A stretch of 30,189 bases of DNA from a virus. A program made the translations under genes and the position numbers. The stretch lies in IMG/VR virus record IMGVR_UViG_3300028829_005869, positions 1 through 30,189 of that record. The stretch is one strand, 5' to 3'. This document shows positions 7,489 to 15,084 of this stretch, in pieces (position 1 is the stretch's first letter; the number at the start of each line of letters is the position of its first letter). Below the pieces are notes generated by a model. It did no database searches. It was not told the origin of the DNA and saw only the letters and a program-made list of their open reading frames with translations.

Positions 7489-8229
7489 CTAATATTTTTG
7501 TTGATCGTATGGATGAATTCTCAATTCTTTAATTGGGAATCCATAAAAAACTCTTGGATTTGGATTTACATGATTTGCCTTAAAAATCAATAGAAAATGT
7601 TTTTGAGCAAATCTTCTTATCCAAGTTTTGTCAGCCATCTGTTCCTTTGAAGAAATTAATTGATCCGCATATGAATCAAATATTTCCACCTTTGCTCTTT
7701 CAGCCGCTTGCTTTGTAGCATCAGCATTATCAATCTTAAATGTCGGAGGATGCCCATCAAACGTCGATGCTGAACTTAAAATATCAAATGTCTTTTTATC
7801 TGCTCGAAAAGCTAATTTATCTAATTGAGGATCATATACAAGTTGGTCATTCAAAAAAATATAAGAATTAATTACTTGTTTATTTCCAGAACTATCAAAA
7901 CGATATTCTTGCCATCGAACATCAGGTGCTTGTATATCATTTACTTGACAAAAATAAGGATCAGTAGCAAGGGCACCTGTTTCACGAAAGTCTCTTCTTG
8001 AAAAAAGAATATCATAATTATCTACATAGAATTTTTTCTCAACAGCAGAGTAACTTTTTTCAACATATTTATCCAAACCATCACCAGAAACATGACCTAA
8101 CTTAAAAGAAATTTTATAGATAAATTGTGTTCTTTCATCAAAAAGATACATCTTTGTACCATCTTTGACCACATAACTATTTTGTTCTCTCGCAAATTCG
8201 GTTGGAAAGGTAAGTCTTGTTTTTGACAT
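7489..8229 (-). CDS. Hypothetical protein, 246 aa, possibly structural
   Basis: Not recognised. The composition is rich in Tyr, Phe, Asp and beta-strand-like segments (GTKMYLFDERTQFIYKISF, YSAVEKKFYVDNYDILF), with no enzyme motif, signal peptide or membrane helix. That fits a virion or tail-associated protein, but this is only an impression. It lies downstream of the exported 166-aa protein with a short gap and is likely co-transcribed with it. Confidence 0.7.
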   Translation of the reverse strand: MSKTRLTFPTEFAREQNSYVVKDGTKMYLFDERTQFIYKISFKLGHVSGDGLDKYVEKSYSAVEKKFYVDNYDILFSRRDFRETGALATDPYFCQVNDIQAPDVRWQEYRFDSSGNKQVINSYIFLNDQLVYDPQLDKLAFRADKKTFDILSSASTFDGHPPTFKIDNADATKQAAERAKVEIFDSYADQLISSKEQMADKTWIRRFAQKHFLLIFKANHVNPNPRVFYGFPIKELRIHPYDQQKY

Positions 8230-8246
8230 CTCTATCTCTTTTTATA

Positions 8247-8747
8247 TTAAAATGAAGTTTGTTGGTTCGGCCTTTTAAATAGCGACAATGTTTGAGCATT
8301 CATTGCCGAACATTTGTTCAAATAATCTGTAAACAAAGGAACATCTTTTGCTGTGGCTCTTGTAAACTCATACTGAAATTCGGCTTGGTCGTTGTTTTCA
8401 CGATAGCTATCCATGACACATGAACAAACAAAGCCGGATGATGCTTGAGCAATTTGTGGTTGAACATTCTCATATTGAAATCTTTGCATCATAATTGTAC
8501 CACAGAAGTTCATAAATTGACCAATCATTGCAGTAGGATACTTAACTTTTGGATAATCATCTGGAAGAATTTTTAGCCATTCAAAAGGATTTTTTCCTTT
8601 AAATCGGTTTGAATTAGGAACTTGTTTTTGCTCTTGCTTAGGTGTTGGTGTGTAATCATAATCAAAATCTGGTCCCTTGTGGGTATCCGCATAAGTCAAT
8701 GAAACTGTCATCAGAATACAAGAAATAGCGATAATAAACTTTTTCAT
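8247..8747 (-). CDS. Exported hypothetical protein, 166 aa
   Basis: Starting at ATG 8747 the protein begins with a classic Sec signal peptide (MKKFIIAISCILMTVSLTYA, then cleavage before Asp). AAAGGA is placed eight bases upstream, whereas the longer frame from 8771 adds a charged stretch with no ribosome site. The mature part has a Pro/Gln-rich linker and then a Cys-containing domain (FCGTIMM and FVCSCVMD near residues 81 and 106, and a last Cys near 145). This suggests disulfides in the periplasm. The function is unknown; a role at the envelope, such as exclusion of other phages or lysis, is possible but not shown. Confidence 0.75.
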   Translation of the reverse strand: MKKFIIAISCILMTVSLTYADTHKGPDFDYDYTPTPKQEQKQVPNSNRFKGKNPFEWLKILPDDYPKVKYPTAMIGQFMNFCGTIMMQRFQYENVQPQIAQASSGFVCSCVMDSYRENNDQAEFQYEFTRATAKDVPLFTDYLNKCSAMNAQTLSLFKRPNQQTSF

Positions 8748-8767
8748 AAAGATTGTCCTTTGTTTAT

Positions 8768-8783
8768 GCACTCTGCGGAGTGC
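8768..8783 (-). repeat. Small hairpin in 5' leader of exported protein
   Basis: GCACTC and GAGTGC pair over 6 bp around a four-base loop, 20 bp before the start of the exported protein. No U tract follows on the minus strand. It could be a transcript-stabilising leader or a weak end signal for the helicase transcript. Confidence 0.4.
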
Positions 8784-8821
8784 CGATTGTTAATTGTATT
8801 TATTCAACTTTTTAAAAAAAG

Positions 8822-10363
8822 TTAAGCTGCAACTGACATTTCGGTATTGGCAGTTTCTTCATCTACACTTGGGAACAATCGTGAACATGGTCCGAGTTCC
8901 AAGACTCTTTTTGCTCGAGTTACAGCAACGTAAAACAGGTTTTTCTCCATCAATGGAGCCTCGGAAAAAGAGATAGGTATACGAACTTTTCTTCCTGATT
9001 CATCCATATCTGAACGATAGAAAACATTCTCAGCATCGTCAGCTATAGTCACATGGTTCCATTCTTTACCTTTAGACTTGTGCATTGTTGTGATCATGGT
9101 AGCATTGGCAGGAATGTTTTTCTGAGCATCTTTGATACGCTTGAGATTATCAAGAGCCATTTCAAATCCACCAATCTTATCAATCACTCGCAAGGCAGTT
9201 TTCCATTCATTATTTAGCAAATCCTCTTCTAGTTCTTTGTGAAACTGCTCAATGTTTCTCAGACCTTTCAGGTCAGGGTGTGAAACATTGTAGGTATCAC
9301 CAGCATTGAGGGATACAAGGTTCTCAATCATCTTGAATCCTTCATTGTCAACGCCACCCTCAAGAGCAAAGGTCTTTTCATCTTCAAGCATTTGAAATGC
9401 CTCAGTCAGACAACCCATGTTGGTGCGGCAGAGAACAGCAGAGGTGTCTTCTTCTTCAACACCTTCAAAGCCTTTCATTCGTAGGTCAGTCATATGCTCA
9501 AGCAACAGATTTGCCTTGTCAGCAATCTCTGGCAAAAAGCGGAAAGATTGTGTCAAGGTGTAGGTAGCTTCTGCTGGCATATCTTTCAAGAAGTCCTGTG
9601 CGCCACGAAATTGATAGATGGCTTGATTCGAATCACCCACAGCAATCAATCGTGCTTGAATGTGTGAAGCAATGTCAGAGAACACAGGATTGATATCTTG
9701 TGCCTCATCAAGCAACACAACGTCTTCAGCAATCTGAATATCATTGTAGTGGAGTTGAACGAGCTTAACATACATGTCATGTAACATCAAATCACTTGAA
9801 AAGCCAAACGAAGAAAATAGAGTTTTAGCGATCTCAAGTGCACGTTTCTTCTTCTTGTCAACTGCCTGAAGGATCTTTTCTGCTGGCATGTTGGTGAATC
9901 TCAGCAATTGAGAATGAAAGCGATCTTCAACTGATTTAGGAACGTGACGGAGTGTCATTTCAGTGTCATCAGAAATCATGAATTGGCGCATGATTTGAAA
10001 TGCGGGATTTGCCAAGAACTTGTCATCACCGCTCAATCGCAAACGGTCAATTGTGTCTTTGACAGACATGTAGCCTTTGATGTTGCGGCTGTTACAGCCA
10101 GCACCTCGGGCCAATTCAAGGCAGAAGCCATTTTGAGTTTTAACTTTGATGTTGTCAAGACCACGACTTTTGGCCTTCTGCTGAACTTCTTCTTTGATTG
10201 CGGTGTTGAAGGCGAGGTAGAGGAAAGAAGTCTCAGGATGCTGCTTCACAAGCTCAAGCAGAGTGCTTGTCTTGCCAGTGCCGGCGAGTGCGAGGACTTT
10301 GATGTTGTTGCGAATTGCTTCGAAAGCGTCGAGGATAGCTTGTTGTTCTGAAGTAGGATTCAT
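8822..10363 (-). CDS. UvrD/Rep-type superfamily 1 DNA helicase
   Basis: 513 aa with the SF1A motif series: Q-motif glutamines at 7-8, Walker A AGTGKT at 27-32, Walker B LLDEAQDINP near residue 216, GDSNQAIYQFRGA near 240 (motif III), LTQSFRF near 270 (motif IV), a TMHKSKGKEWNHV stretch near 430 (motif V) and YVAVTRAK near 477 (motif VI). It is shorter than bacterial UvrD (about 720 aa), with reduced 2B insertions. The probable role is 3'-5' unwinding in phage recombination or replication, perhaps in place of T4 Dda or UvsW. The ATG has GGAG upstream, and an early-type promoter at 10428-10455 lies directly before it, so it is likely an early gene. Confidence 0.92.
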   Translation of the reverse strand: MNPTSEQQAILDAFEAIRNNIKVLALAGTGKTSTLLELVKQHPETSFLYLAFNTAIKEEVQQKAKSRGLDNIKVKTQNGFCLELARGAGCNSRNIKGYMSVKDTIDRLRLSGDDKFLANPAFQIMRQFMISDDTEMTLRHVPKSVEDRFHSQLLRFTNMPAEKILQAVDKKKKRALEIAKTLFSSFGFSSDLMLHDMYVKLVQLHYNDIQIAEDVVLLDEAQDINPVFSDIASHIQARLIAVGDSNQAIYQFRGAQDFLKDMPAEATYTLTQSFRFLPEIADKANLLLEHMTDLRMKGFEGVEEEDTSAVLCRTNMGCLTEAFQMLEDEKTFALEGGVDNEGFKMIENLVSLNAGDTYNVSHPDLKGLRNIEQFHKELEEDLLNNEWKTALRVIDKIGGFEMALDNLKRIKDAQKNIPANATMITTMHKSKGKEWNHVTIADDAENVFYRSDMDESGRKVRIPISFSEAPLMEKNLFYVAVTRAKRVLELGPCSRLFPSVDEETANTEMSVAA

Positions 10364-10427
10364 ATCATCTCCATGATTTAAGTGTCAAGCATTCAGAGCG
10401 AAACGATTTTGCTCAATCAATGATCAG

Positions 10428-10455
10428 ATCATATCAGATCGAATTCAAAAGTCAA
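10428..10455 (-). promoter_or_regulatory. Sigma-70 early promoter for helicase
   Basis: Minus strand TTGACT (10455-10450), 16 bp spacer, extended -10 TGATATGAT with TATGAT at 10433-10428. The start would fall near 10421, about 58 bases before the helicase ATG. An 18-bp block (10421-10438) covering the -10 region is repeated exactly at 11641-11658. Confidence 0.85.
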
Positions 10456-10463
10456 GAACTTTT

Positions 10464-10613
10464 TTAAAAAAATTCGATTGCGGTCACCAAGACAATCCAA
10501 GCGAGATAGGGATAGAAAATCTTGGCGACCAGCGGTTGTTCTTTGTACTTCTCAATAAATGTCATCATTTTACCTTTTTCAGTTCGAATAGGATATCCGT
10601 TTGAATCTCTCAT
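10464..10613 (-). CDS. Small membrane protein, 49 aa
   Basis: A short frame whose ATG at 10613 overlaps the stop of the 118-aa gene (TGATG). An internal start at 10568 (34 aa) has a better ribosome site (AAAAAGGT). Either way the C-terminal half is a single hydrophobic segment (PYLAWIVLVTAIEFF) with a basic, polar N-terminal side. Function unknown; a small holin-like or membrane-associated peptide is possible given the lysis-like genes upstream. The reading frame is supported by its coupling and ribosome site rather than by homology. Confidence 0.5.
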   Translation of the reverse strand: MRDSNGYPIRTEKGKMMTFIEKYKEQPLVAKIFYPYLAWIVLVTAIEFF

Positions 10614-10969
10614 CAGCCGAACATCGGACGAGATTGACGGTCCATGCCAATGCCATAGATATCAGAAGACCTGCGACCCGCACTGATTCTGCGGTCTGTG
10701 CCACCGTCTCTGGGCTTTTCTCTGCGAGGGAATCTTCGTCGAGTGATACCACTGACTTCTGGATCAGTCCTGCGCTCAAGACCATATTTGGCTCTTTGCA
10801 TGTTAAAAGGATATAGAATTTTTAGAAGTTGAATGCGAAGATTGCCCAGAGCCTCTTGCAATTCAGCATTTTCTTCTGGGCATCTCTTGATTTCTTGAAC
10901 GATTGTATTTTCACATCGCTCAATCGATTGAACTGCTTCCATGAGTTGTTTTCTCGGATCTGCCGACAT
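10613..10969 (-). CDS. Hypothetical protein, 118 aa, Arg-rich C-terminus
   Basis: Not recognised. The N-terminal half is helical (KQLMEAVQSIERCENTIVQE onward to about residue 60). The C-terminal half is a low-complexity Arg/Gly/Asp-rich tail (RRRFPRREKPRDGGTDRRIS) likely to be disordered and nucleic-acid binding. ATG 10969 has a strong site (AGGAGGAGC). A competing frame at 10579-10785 in the same strand lacks such a site and is taken as a shadow. Its stop overlaps the start of the 49-aa membrane protein. Confidence 0.7.
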   Translation of the reverse strand: MSADPRKQLMEAVQSIERCENTIVQEIKRCPEENAELQEALGNLRIQLLKILYPFNMQRAKYGLERRTDPEVSGITRRRFPRREKPRDGGTDRRISAGRRSSDIYGIGMDRQSRPMFG

Positions 10970-10985
10970 GCTCCTCCTATATTGA

Positions 10986-11015
10986 TTTCAAATATTTGAG
11001 TAGTTTCAAATATTT
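10986..11015. repeat. Direct and inverted AT-rich repeat
   Basis: TTTCAAATATTT occurs twice (10986-10997 and 11004-11015). Because AAATATTT is its own complement, the copies can also form a 10-bp hairpin on either strand. It lies between the 110-aa gene and the 118-aa gene. No U tract follows, so a terminator is doubtful; a protein-binding site or leader hairpin is possible. Confidence 0.5.
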
Positions 11016-11016
11016 A

Positions 11017-11349
11017 TCAATTATAGATAATCACAGAAGGCAGTTGAGAAATTCGTTCTTGTAGTTCTAATACCTGGTCTTCAGTCAACCAACCAACTAC
11101 AGTGTCATGTTCGCCGGTGATTTCATCAACAGAAACAAACTCATAGTTATCTTCTGAAACGTCATCTGAAGCAATACGAAGTAAACCTAACTCAAATAGT
11201 CCTTGGTCGCCTCCGTAAGAATGGCTGTGACAAATGACAGAAGTGGCGTAGCCATTGTTAAAGTATTTTTGATATTGTGCTCCTGAGCCATCATCAAATT
11301 TATGAGTGCTAGGAATTTCTAACTTTTGACCGAAGGGATGCTCACTCAT
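11017..11349 (-). CDS. Hypothetical protein, 110 aa
   Basis: Function not recognised. The segment ATSVICHSHSYGGDQGLFELG (near residue 35) resembles a small phage protein family seen in many phages (SYGG..GL.E), all of unknown role. The start at 11349 is preferred over the ATG two codons upstream because GGAG lies seven bases before it. It overlaps the end of the 40-aa membrane peptide gene. Transcription most likely comes from the promoter at 11648-11675. Confidence 0.7.
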   Translation of the reverse strand: MSEHPFGQKLEIPSTHKFDDGSGAQYQKYFNNGYATSVICHSHSYGGDQGLFELGLLRIASDDVSEDNYEFVSVDEITGEHDTVVGWLTEDQVLELQERISQLPSVIIYN

Positions 11350-11464
11350 TTTCATTCTCCTCTGGAACTGAAAAGAAAAATCTCAGAAAAACTTCAATAA
11401 AAATAACCATAATAATAATCGGCAAAAATGCGATTATAAACATCCATGTTTCAAAATCAAGCAT
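11342..11464 (-). CDS. 40-aa single-span membrane peptide
   Basis: A short frame beginning MLDFETWMFIIAFLPIIIMV, with one long hydrophobic segment (about residues 7-31) and a charged tail (PEENENE). Its ATG follows the stop of the lipoprotein gene by three bases (TGACCTATG), and its stop overlaps the start of the 110-aa gene, so translational coupling at both ends supports it. Its position next to a lipoprotein and an endolysin suggests a lysis or envelope role, possibly holin or spanin-like; unproven. Confidence 0.55.
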   Translation of the reverse strand: MLDFETWMFIIAFLPIIIMVIFIEVFLRFFFSVPEENENE

Positions 11465-11467
11465 AGG

Positions 11468-11614
11468 TCAGCTTCGGAAAATTGCCAAAACTTCGGCAGT
11501 TGAGGTTGTGTTGTCAGGTTCACAATTGACACATTGATCCGTGCGATATGTTTCACTGTCAGGGAACAAACCGCACGAAGCAACAAATAGACTCAAAGCA
11601 ATCAAAATTCTCAT
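11468..11614 (-). CDS. Small putative lipoprotein, 48 aa
   Basis: The sequence MRILIALSLFVASCGLF is a compact lipoprotein signal with a lipobox-like VASC, so cleavage before Cys14 and lipid attachment are likely. The mature part is about 35 residues with two more cysteines (DQCVNC). ATG 11614 has AAGGAT five bases upstream. It is the first gene after the promoter at 11648-11675. Outer-membrane spanins of phages are often such short lipoproteins, and an M15 endolysin lies just upstream, so an o-spanin role is a reasonable guess. Immunity lipoproteins are also this small. Confidence 0.6.
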   Translation of the reverse strand: MRILIALSLFVASCGLFPDSETYRTDQCVNCEPDNTTSTAEVLAIFRS

Positions 11615-11647
11615 AATTATCCTTGGGTTGGTGTTCATCATGATCAG

Positions 11648-11675
11648 ATCATATCAGACTGGATGAAAATGTCAA
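11648..11675 (-). promoter_or_regulatory. Sigma-70 early promoter
   Basis: Minus strand TTGACA (11675-11670), 16 bp spacer, extended -10 TGATATGAT (TATGAT at 11653-11648). The predicted start is near 11641, 27 bases before the lipoprotein ATG. The -10 block 11641-11658 is identical to 10421-10438. Confidence 0.88.
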
Positions 11676-11686
11676 GAAAAAAAATA

Positions 11687-12148
11687 TCAAGTAATATCAG
11701 TTACTTCGATATGACAGGCATCAATGAAGGGCCGCTTTCCTTGTGACCTTCTCAAGTCAACATATTCGTTCATTGCTTCTTCCATGGTTCCCTCATAATC
11801 TACAATGTTGTTAATATGCCAAGCAGCACCCCAGCGGATCGATACTTCCTTTTCTGCGGCAGCTTGTTTAACAGCATCAATTATATCGTCATAGCACGCC
11901 AACTCCCAACTTGCCCTGCTCCCGATATACGCCATGAGATCCACCGCATCGCCAGTGAGATGTTTTGACTTCATGGTTTTTGAAGCTTTTTTGGCAACAA
12001 GTTCTTTTTGTCTTTCTTCTGTACGAAGACCTTCTGTTACTCCAAAATCAATTGTTGTCAATTCAATTGCTCGTTTGACAACATCCACCAATTCTGGTTT
12101 TACACCTTCTAATCTACCTAAGGAACGTTGTGATAGTTTAAATGCCAT
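11687..12148 (-). CDS. M15-family peptidoglycan peptidase (endolysin)
   Basis: 153 aa, a single catalytic domain of the VanY/M15 zinc peptidase type used as endolysins by phages such as T5. Zinc ligands are visible: His63 and Asp70 in SKHLTGDAVDL (residues 61-71) and His146 in ACHIEV, with Arg42 in GLRT near the substrate site. These enzymes cut the L-Ala-D-Glu or D-Ala bond of the stem peptide. There is no signal peptide, so a holin should be needed for access to the wall. ATG 12148 has AAAGGAG upstream; it overlaps the end of the 71-aa membrane gene by 11 bp. Confidence 0.88.
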   Translation of the reverse strand: MAFKLSQRSLGRLEGVKPELVDVVKRAIELTTIDFGVTEGLRTEERQKELVAKKASKTMKSKHLTGDAVDLMAYIGSRASWELACYDDIIDAVKQAAAEKEVSIRWGAAWHINNIVDYEGTMEEAMNEYVDLRRSQGKRPFIDACHIEVTDIT

Positions 12149-12353
12149 TGTTCTCCTTTACTTGCTTAAAATATTCGCAATTTTTAGCGGCTTCGATTGT
12201 TAGCTTATCATAATTTGTATCACATAACCCACGAAATACACGTTGATGAAACTCAACGTATTTGCGATTATCTGGTGTTGTAAACAATTGAGCGACAAAC
12301 AACCAAAGCACATACAAAATAATCAGTGTTGAAATAGATCTTAGATTCAACAT
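12138..12353 (-). CDS. Small N-terminally anchored membrane protein, 71 aa
   Basis: One N-terminal membrane segment (STLIILYVLWLFVAQLF, residues 8-24) is followed by a polar domain of about 45 residues with two cysteines (GLCDTN and NCEYF). The layout (N-in anchor, outside domain, directly before an endolysin) suits an inner-membrane spanin or holin partner, but the sequence is not recognisable. It starts three bases after the dUTPase stop and overlaps the endolysin start, so dut, this gene and the endolysin form one translational run. Confidence 0.65.
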   Translation of the reverse strand: MLNLRSISTLIILYVLWLFVAQLFTTPDNRKYVEFHQRVFRGLCDTNYDKLTIEAAKNCEYFKQVKENNGI

Positions 12354-12356
12354 TAT

Positions 12357-12893
12357 TTATGTGGTTCCAGTTGAACCAAAACCTCCGGCTCTTGTTGATT
12401 GAGATGGTCGTGTTTTTGTTTCAACTATTGTTGTCGGCACATTTTGAACTAATTCACCCTGACAGATTCGTGTGTGATTCGGTAACTTATAAGGAACATC
12501 AGTGAGATTCTGAATCAAAACAAATGTTTCTTCAACATAATCAGAATCAATCACCGCTTCTTGATTCACCAGAACAATACCATTCTTGAGTGCCAGACCA
12601 GAACGAGGATGTAATCTTACACTGAAACCTTTGGGAATGTTAAAAATGATTCCTGTTGGTATCATCACTCGCAGACCACGATGAATCTCAAGAGAACCAA
12701 ACTCAGGCTTCAATTCAATACTCTGGTCAGAGGATGATTGAAAGGCACGAATGGTTGAAGTTGGTTCAAAATTACAGAAAAGATCGAAACAAGCAGAACC
12801 TTCTGTTGCGAAATAAGGTGCTACCGCTTTTGGATTATGTTTGTAGAAACCAAGAGTTTGTTTAGGAATGAAATCTTCCACGCCAGTTGACAT
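12357..12893 (-). CDS. dut: Trimeric dUTPase
   Basis: 178 aa. All five motifs of the trimeric dUTPase family are present: GSACFDL near residue 35, PRSGLALKNG near 97, AVIDSDYVEE near 114, RICQGELV near 142 and the C-terminal arm RAGGFGSTGTT. It hydrolyses dUTP to dUMP, keeping uracil out of phage DNA and feeding dTMP synthesis. The usual Gly in motif 3 (DSDYxGE) is altered to Glu-Thr, a mild deviation. ATG 12893 has GGAG five bases upstream; an earlier in-frame start at 12917 lies in the U tract of the upstream terminator and is rejected. Confidence 0.93.
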   Translation of the reverse strand: MSTGVEDFIPKQTLGFYKHNPKAVAPYFATEGSACFDLFCNFEPTSTIRAFQSSSDQSIELKPEFGSLEIHRGLRVMIPTGIIFNIPKGFSVRLHPRSGLALKNGIVLVNQEAVIDSDYVEETFVLIQNLTDVPYKLPNHTRICQGELVQNVPTTIVETKTRPSQSTRAGGFGSTGTT

Positions 12894-12914
12894 AATAACT
12901 CCATAATAAAAGAT

Positions 12915-12940
12915 CAAAAAACGGAGTCCGAAGACTCCGT
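12915..12940 (-). terminator. Rho-independent terminator with UUCG loop
   Basis: Minus strand ACGGAGTC and GACTCCGT form a perfect 8-bp stem around a UUCG tetraloop, followed by six T. UUCG-loop terminators are typical of T4-like phages. It closes the transcript of the 370-aa gene and separates it from dut. Confidence 0.95.
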
Positions 12941-12953
12941 GACAAAAATAAAA

Positions 12954-14066
12954 TTACATTACAGCATGATCGCCAGGGTTATCTGCGGGCGGTGGTCCTG
13001 TCCACCATCGATTATATAGATCTTTTTGACCCGTAGCTGTTTTTACGATTAAATGGCATAAGTCTCTACCCGGAATTACTGCAGAACTACCTGATGTTAT
13101 TGATGTTGCGGCGCTCACAGCAGCACCCCATCCAGCATTTCCAGGAGTAATACTACTGTCAATCCAAGAAACTTCATAAGTGCTGGCTGCTCCTGTTGCT
13201 TCATTTATAAAATGCGCTGTATACGATTCATTGTTATCAGCAATAAGAGAATGATGAATAACAGGATATCTTTCCATTTCACGGTAAGTTGCCGGTGTTG
13301 CCAATGGATCATGCCCATATACAAATAATTCAGGATGAACCGCAGGGGCGGCATCTCTAAGAACAAACCAGAATTCTTTTGGTAGTCTACGTGATATAGT
13401 TGTTTCAGAACGTCCACCAACAGTTTCACCAGATTCAATTGTCATCCAAGGATATTTACTCATCAAACCAGCAAGATGATTTGCGTAATCTAGATATTGA
13501 GTATTTGCATCGAAGAATTCATCAATAATTGTATTGATTGAAGCATCATATGAATATGGTGGAGTTGCTGGATATGATAGTCCGCTTGGAATTGGACCAT
13601 CGTAATATGGCCAACCTGATGCTACTTCATACAAGGTAGGATCTACACGATACATGGCAGTATTTGACCAGAAATTTGTTTCAAGGTCTACTGTATGAAT
13701 TGTCAGACCAGCAGAATCTGTATAACCTTCTGTCATTTTATCAAATACTGTATTCAATTCTGTTCGAACATCGTTGATCAAAGCTGTATTTGAAGCGTCC
13801 GCAGCGATTGCTTGAGTAAGTTCATCTGTTGTTCGATATAGATAACCGGCGTAATCAGTTAGTGAAGTTTGTACTGCTTTCATTTCTTCAATCAAAGCAA
13901 CGCCTTCTGTTTGAAAATCAGAATAAATCAAATTCATACAAGCATTCACAGTATTTTGTGTGATGATGTTTTCGACTTCTAATCGATTGAGTCCTCTAGC
14001 AACATCTCGAACTCGCAAGGGCTTTTCAAGAATTTGTGTTGCTGTCAATTTGGTGTAGGAAATCAT
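12954..14066 (-). CDS. Probable structural protein, 370 aa
   Basis: Not recognised. The N-terminal third is helical (RVRDVARGLNRLEVENIITQ, then repeated helix-forming stretches to about residue 120). The rest is rich in Tyr, Pro, Thr, Ser and Gly with beta-like segments, a composition common in tail or neck proteins and decoration proteins. No enzyme motif or signal is seen. It sits 14 bp after the 163-aa gene and directly before a strong terminator, at the end of the regA transcript. A virion role is inferred from composition and from the late-type promoter box before regA. Confidence 0.7.
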   Translation of the reverse strand: MISYTKLTATQILEKPLRVRDVARGLNRLEVENIITQNTVNACMNLIYSDFQTEGVALIEEMKAVQTSLTDYAGYLYRTTDELTQAIAADASNTALINDVRTELNTVFDKMTEGYTDSAGLTIHTVDLETNFWSNTAMYRVDPTLYEVASGWPYYDGPIPSGLSYPATPPYSYDASINTIIDEFFDANTQYLDYANHLAGLMSKYPWMTIESGETVGGRSETTISRRLPKEFWFVLRDAAPAVHPELFVYGHDPLATPATYREMERYPVIHHSLIADNNESYTAHFINEATGAASTYEVSWIDSSITPGNAGWGAAVSAATSITSGSSAVIPGRDLCHLIVKTATGQKDLYNRWWTGPPPADNPGDHAVM

Positions 14067-14080
14067 TGTTGTCTATCCCG

Positions 14081-14572
14081 TTATGTTAGTTGAGTAAGTA
14101 AATTAACAGACTGTTGTTCGAAATATAAATGAGATTGCTCATTCACAACAGCAAATCTTTCTGGTGTATTTATCCAGCAAGTGGGTAAAGTTGTATCTGT
14201 CATTTCTTGGTAATATTCCAAGATATAATACAGTTTATACATATTATCGACTTCTTCAAAATAATCTATACGCTTTCGGTCATCAAATTCACTTACAATT
14301 GTAACTGTTCTACCATTTGTATATAAATCATTTGAATAAGTATTCAAGTCAGTGATTTTTAAGTCATACTTATTTTTTTCAGCATCAATATAGGGCTTAA
14401 CAATAGCTTCAAGAGGAACGAAAGAAGTCTGATATACTTCATCAGCAAGAAGTTTCATTACATCATAATAATAAGGATTTCTTAGAATAAGACCATAAGA
14501 ATGCTCGGTATGTAAATCAATCATCAACTGAGCATACTTATTAAAGTTTGATGTAATGTCTGAATAAGTCAT
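14081..14572 (-). CDS. Hypothetical protein, 163 aa, possibly virion-associated
   Basis: Not recognised. Tyr-rich (YGLILRNPYYYDVMKLLADE, KLYYILEYYQEMTD), helical, soluble, with no known motif. No clear ribosome site is seen before ATG 14572. It is co-oriented and close to regA upstream and to the 370-aa gene downstream, and is probably read with the latter. Confidence 0.65.
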   Translation of the reverse strand: MTYSDITSNFNKYAQLMIDLHTEHSYGLILRNPYYYDVMKLLADEVYQTSFVPLEAIVKPYIDAEKNKYDLKITDLNTYSNDLYTNGRTVTIVSEFDDRKRIDYFEEVDNMYKLYYILEYYQEMTDTTLPTCWINTPERFAVVNEQSHLYFEQQSVNLLTQLT

Positions 14573-14590
14573 CGATTTATTTAAATAAGT

Positions 14591-15019
14591 TTAGTTTTTT
14601 GAACCTACTTGGTATTTAGCTACTAATTCCCATTGAGATTTTTCCTTATGCGGAATGATCTTAATTTGAGAAATAGGAACTACAGGATTTTCAATCGGAT
14701 TTAGGTCTTTGATTTGAACAAGATTCCAATCGTGTAGTAGTTTAGCGATTGTGTTGCGTCTTGCCAAGTCTGATTCGGTGAAATTACTTTCTTTTCCATC
14801 CAGTTTGAAAAGTTCCTTGAAAGAAAGAATCACATATCGTCCACGTTTGTGAAGAATATGACAGGATTGATATAATTTCTTTTCTTTTTTTGAAGCAATT
14901 CCGATTCTTGTCAATGTTTCACGAACTTTCAAAAAGTCATCTTGACTTTTCAAATCAACTTCCACACCAACTCCTCGAAAAATATCACCATCATGATCAA
15001 TTTCATGTTCATTCAACAT
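14591..15019 (-). CDS. regA: RegA translational repressor
   Basis: 142 aa; T4 RegA is 122 aa. The match is strong: DFLKVRETLTRIGIASKKEK followed by LYQSCHILHKRGRYVILSFKE and LARRNTIAKLLHDWNLVQI correspond closely to T4 RegA, including the KETLTRxGIA and LYQSCHIL blocks. The extra length is an N-terminal extension of about 14 residues and an insertion near residues 105-120. RegA binds AU-rich sites over start codons of early mRNAs, including its own and those of genes 44 and 45, and blocks translation. ATG 15019 has AGGAG upstream. As in T4 it follows gene 62, but unlike T4 it is not followed by DNA polymerase gene 43. Confidence 0.94.
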   Translation of the reverse strand: MLNEHEIDHDGDIFRGVGVEVDLKSQDDFLKVRETLTRIGIASKKEKKLYQSCHILHKRGRYVILSFKELFKLDGKESNFTESDLARRNTIAKLLHDWNLVQIKDLNPIENPVVPISQIKIIPHKEKSQWELVAKYQVGSKN

Positions 15020-15071
15020 ACAAATCTCCTAAAATAATTTTATCGTATTACATAAGTATTGTCATTACTCA

Positions 15072-15079
15072 TATTTATA
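15072..15079 (-). promoter_or_regulatory. Possible late promoter box TATAAATA before regA
   Basis: Exact TATAAATA on the minus strand in the short gap between gene 62 and regA, about 50 bases before the regA start. It could drive late expression of regA and the two probable structural genes after it. The motif alone is weak evidence. Confidence 0.4.
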
Positions 15080-15084
15080 CTTTT

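Noticed and set aside
9944-10351. 135-codon open frame on the plus strand
   Set aside because: It lies antisense to the helicase, which has all expected motifs; the frame has no ribosome site and a composition typical of a shadow.
10579-10785. 68-codon frame overlapping the 118-aa gene on the same strand
   Set aside because: The 118-aa gene has a strong ribosome site and the coupled downstream start; this frame has neither.
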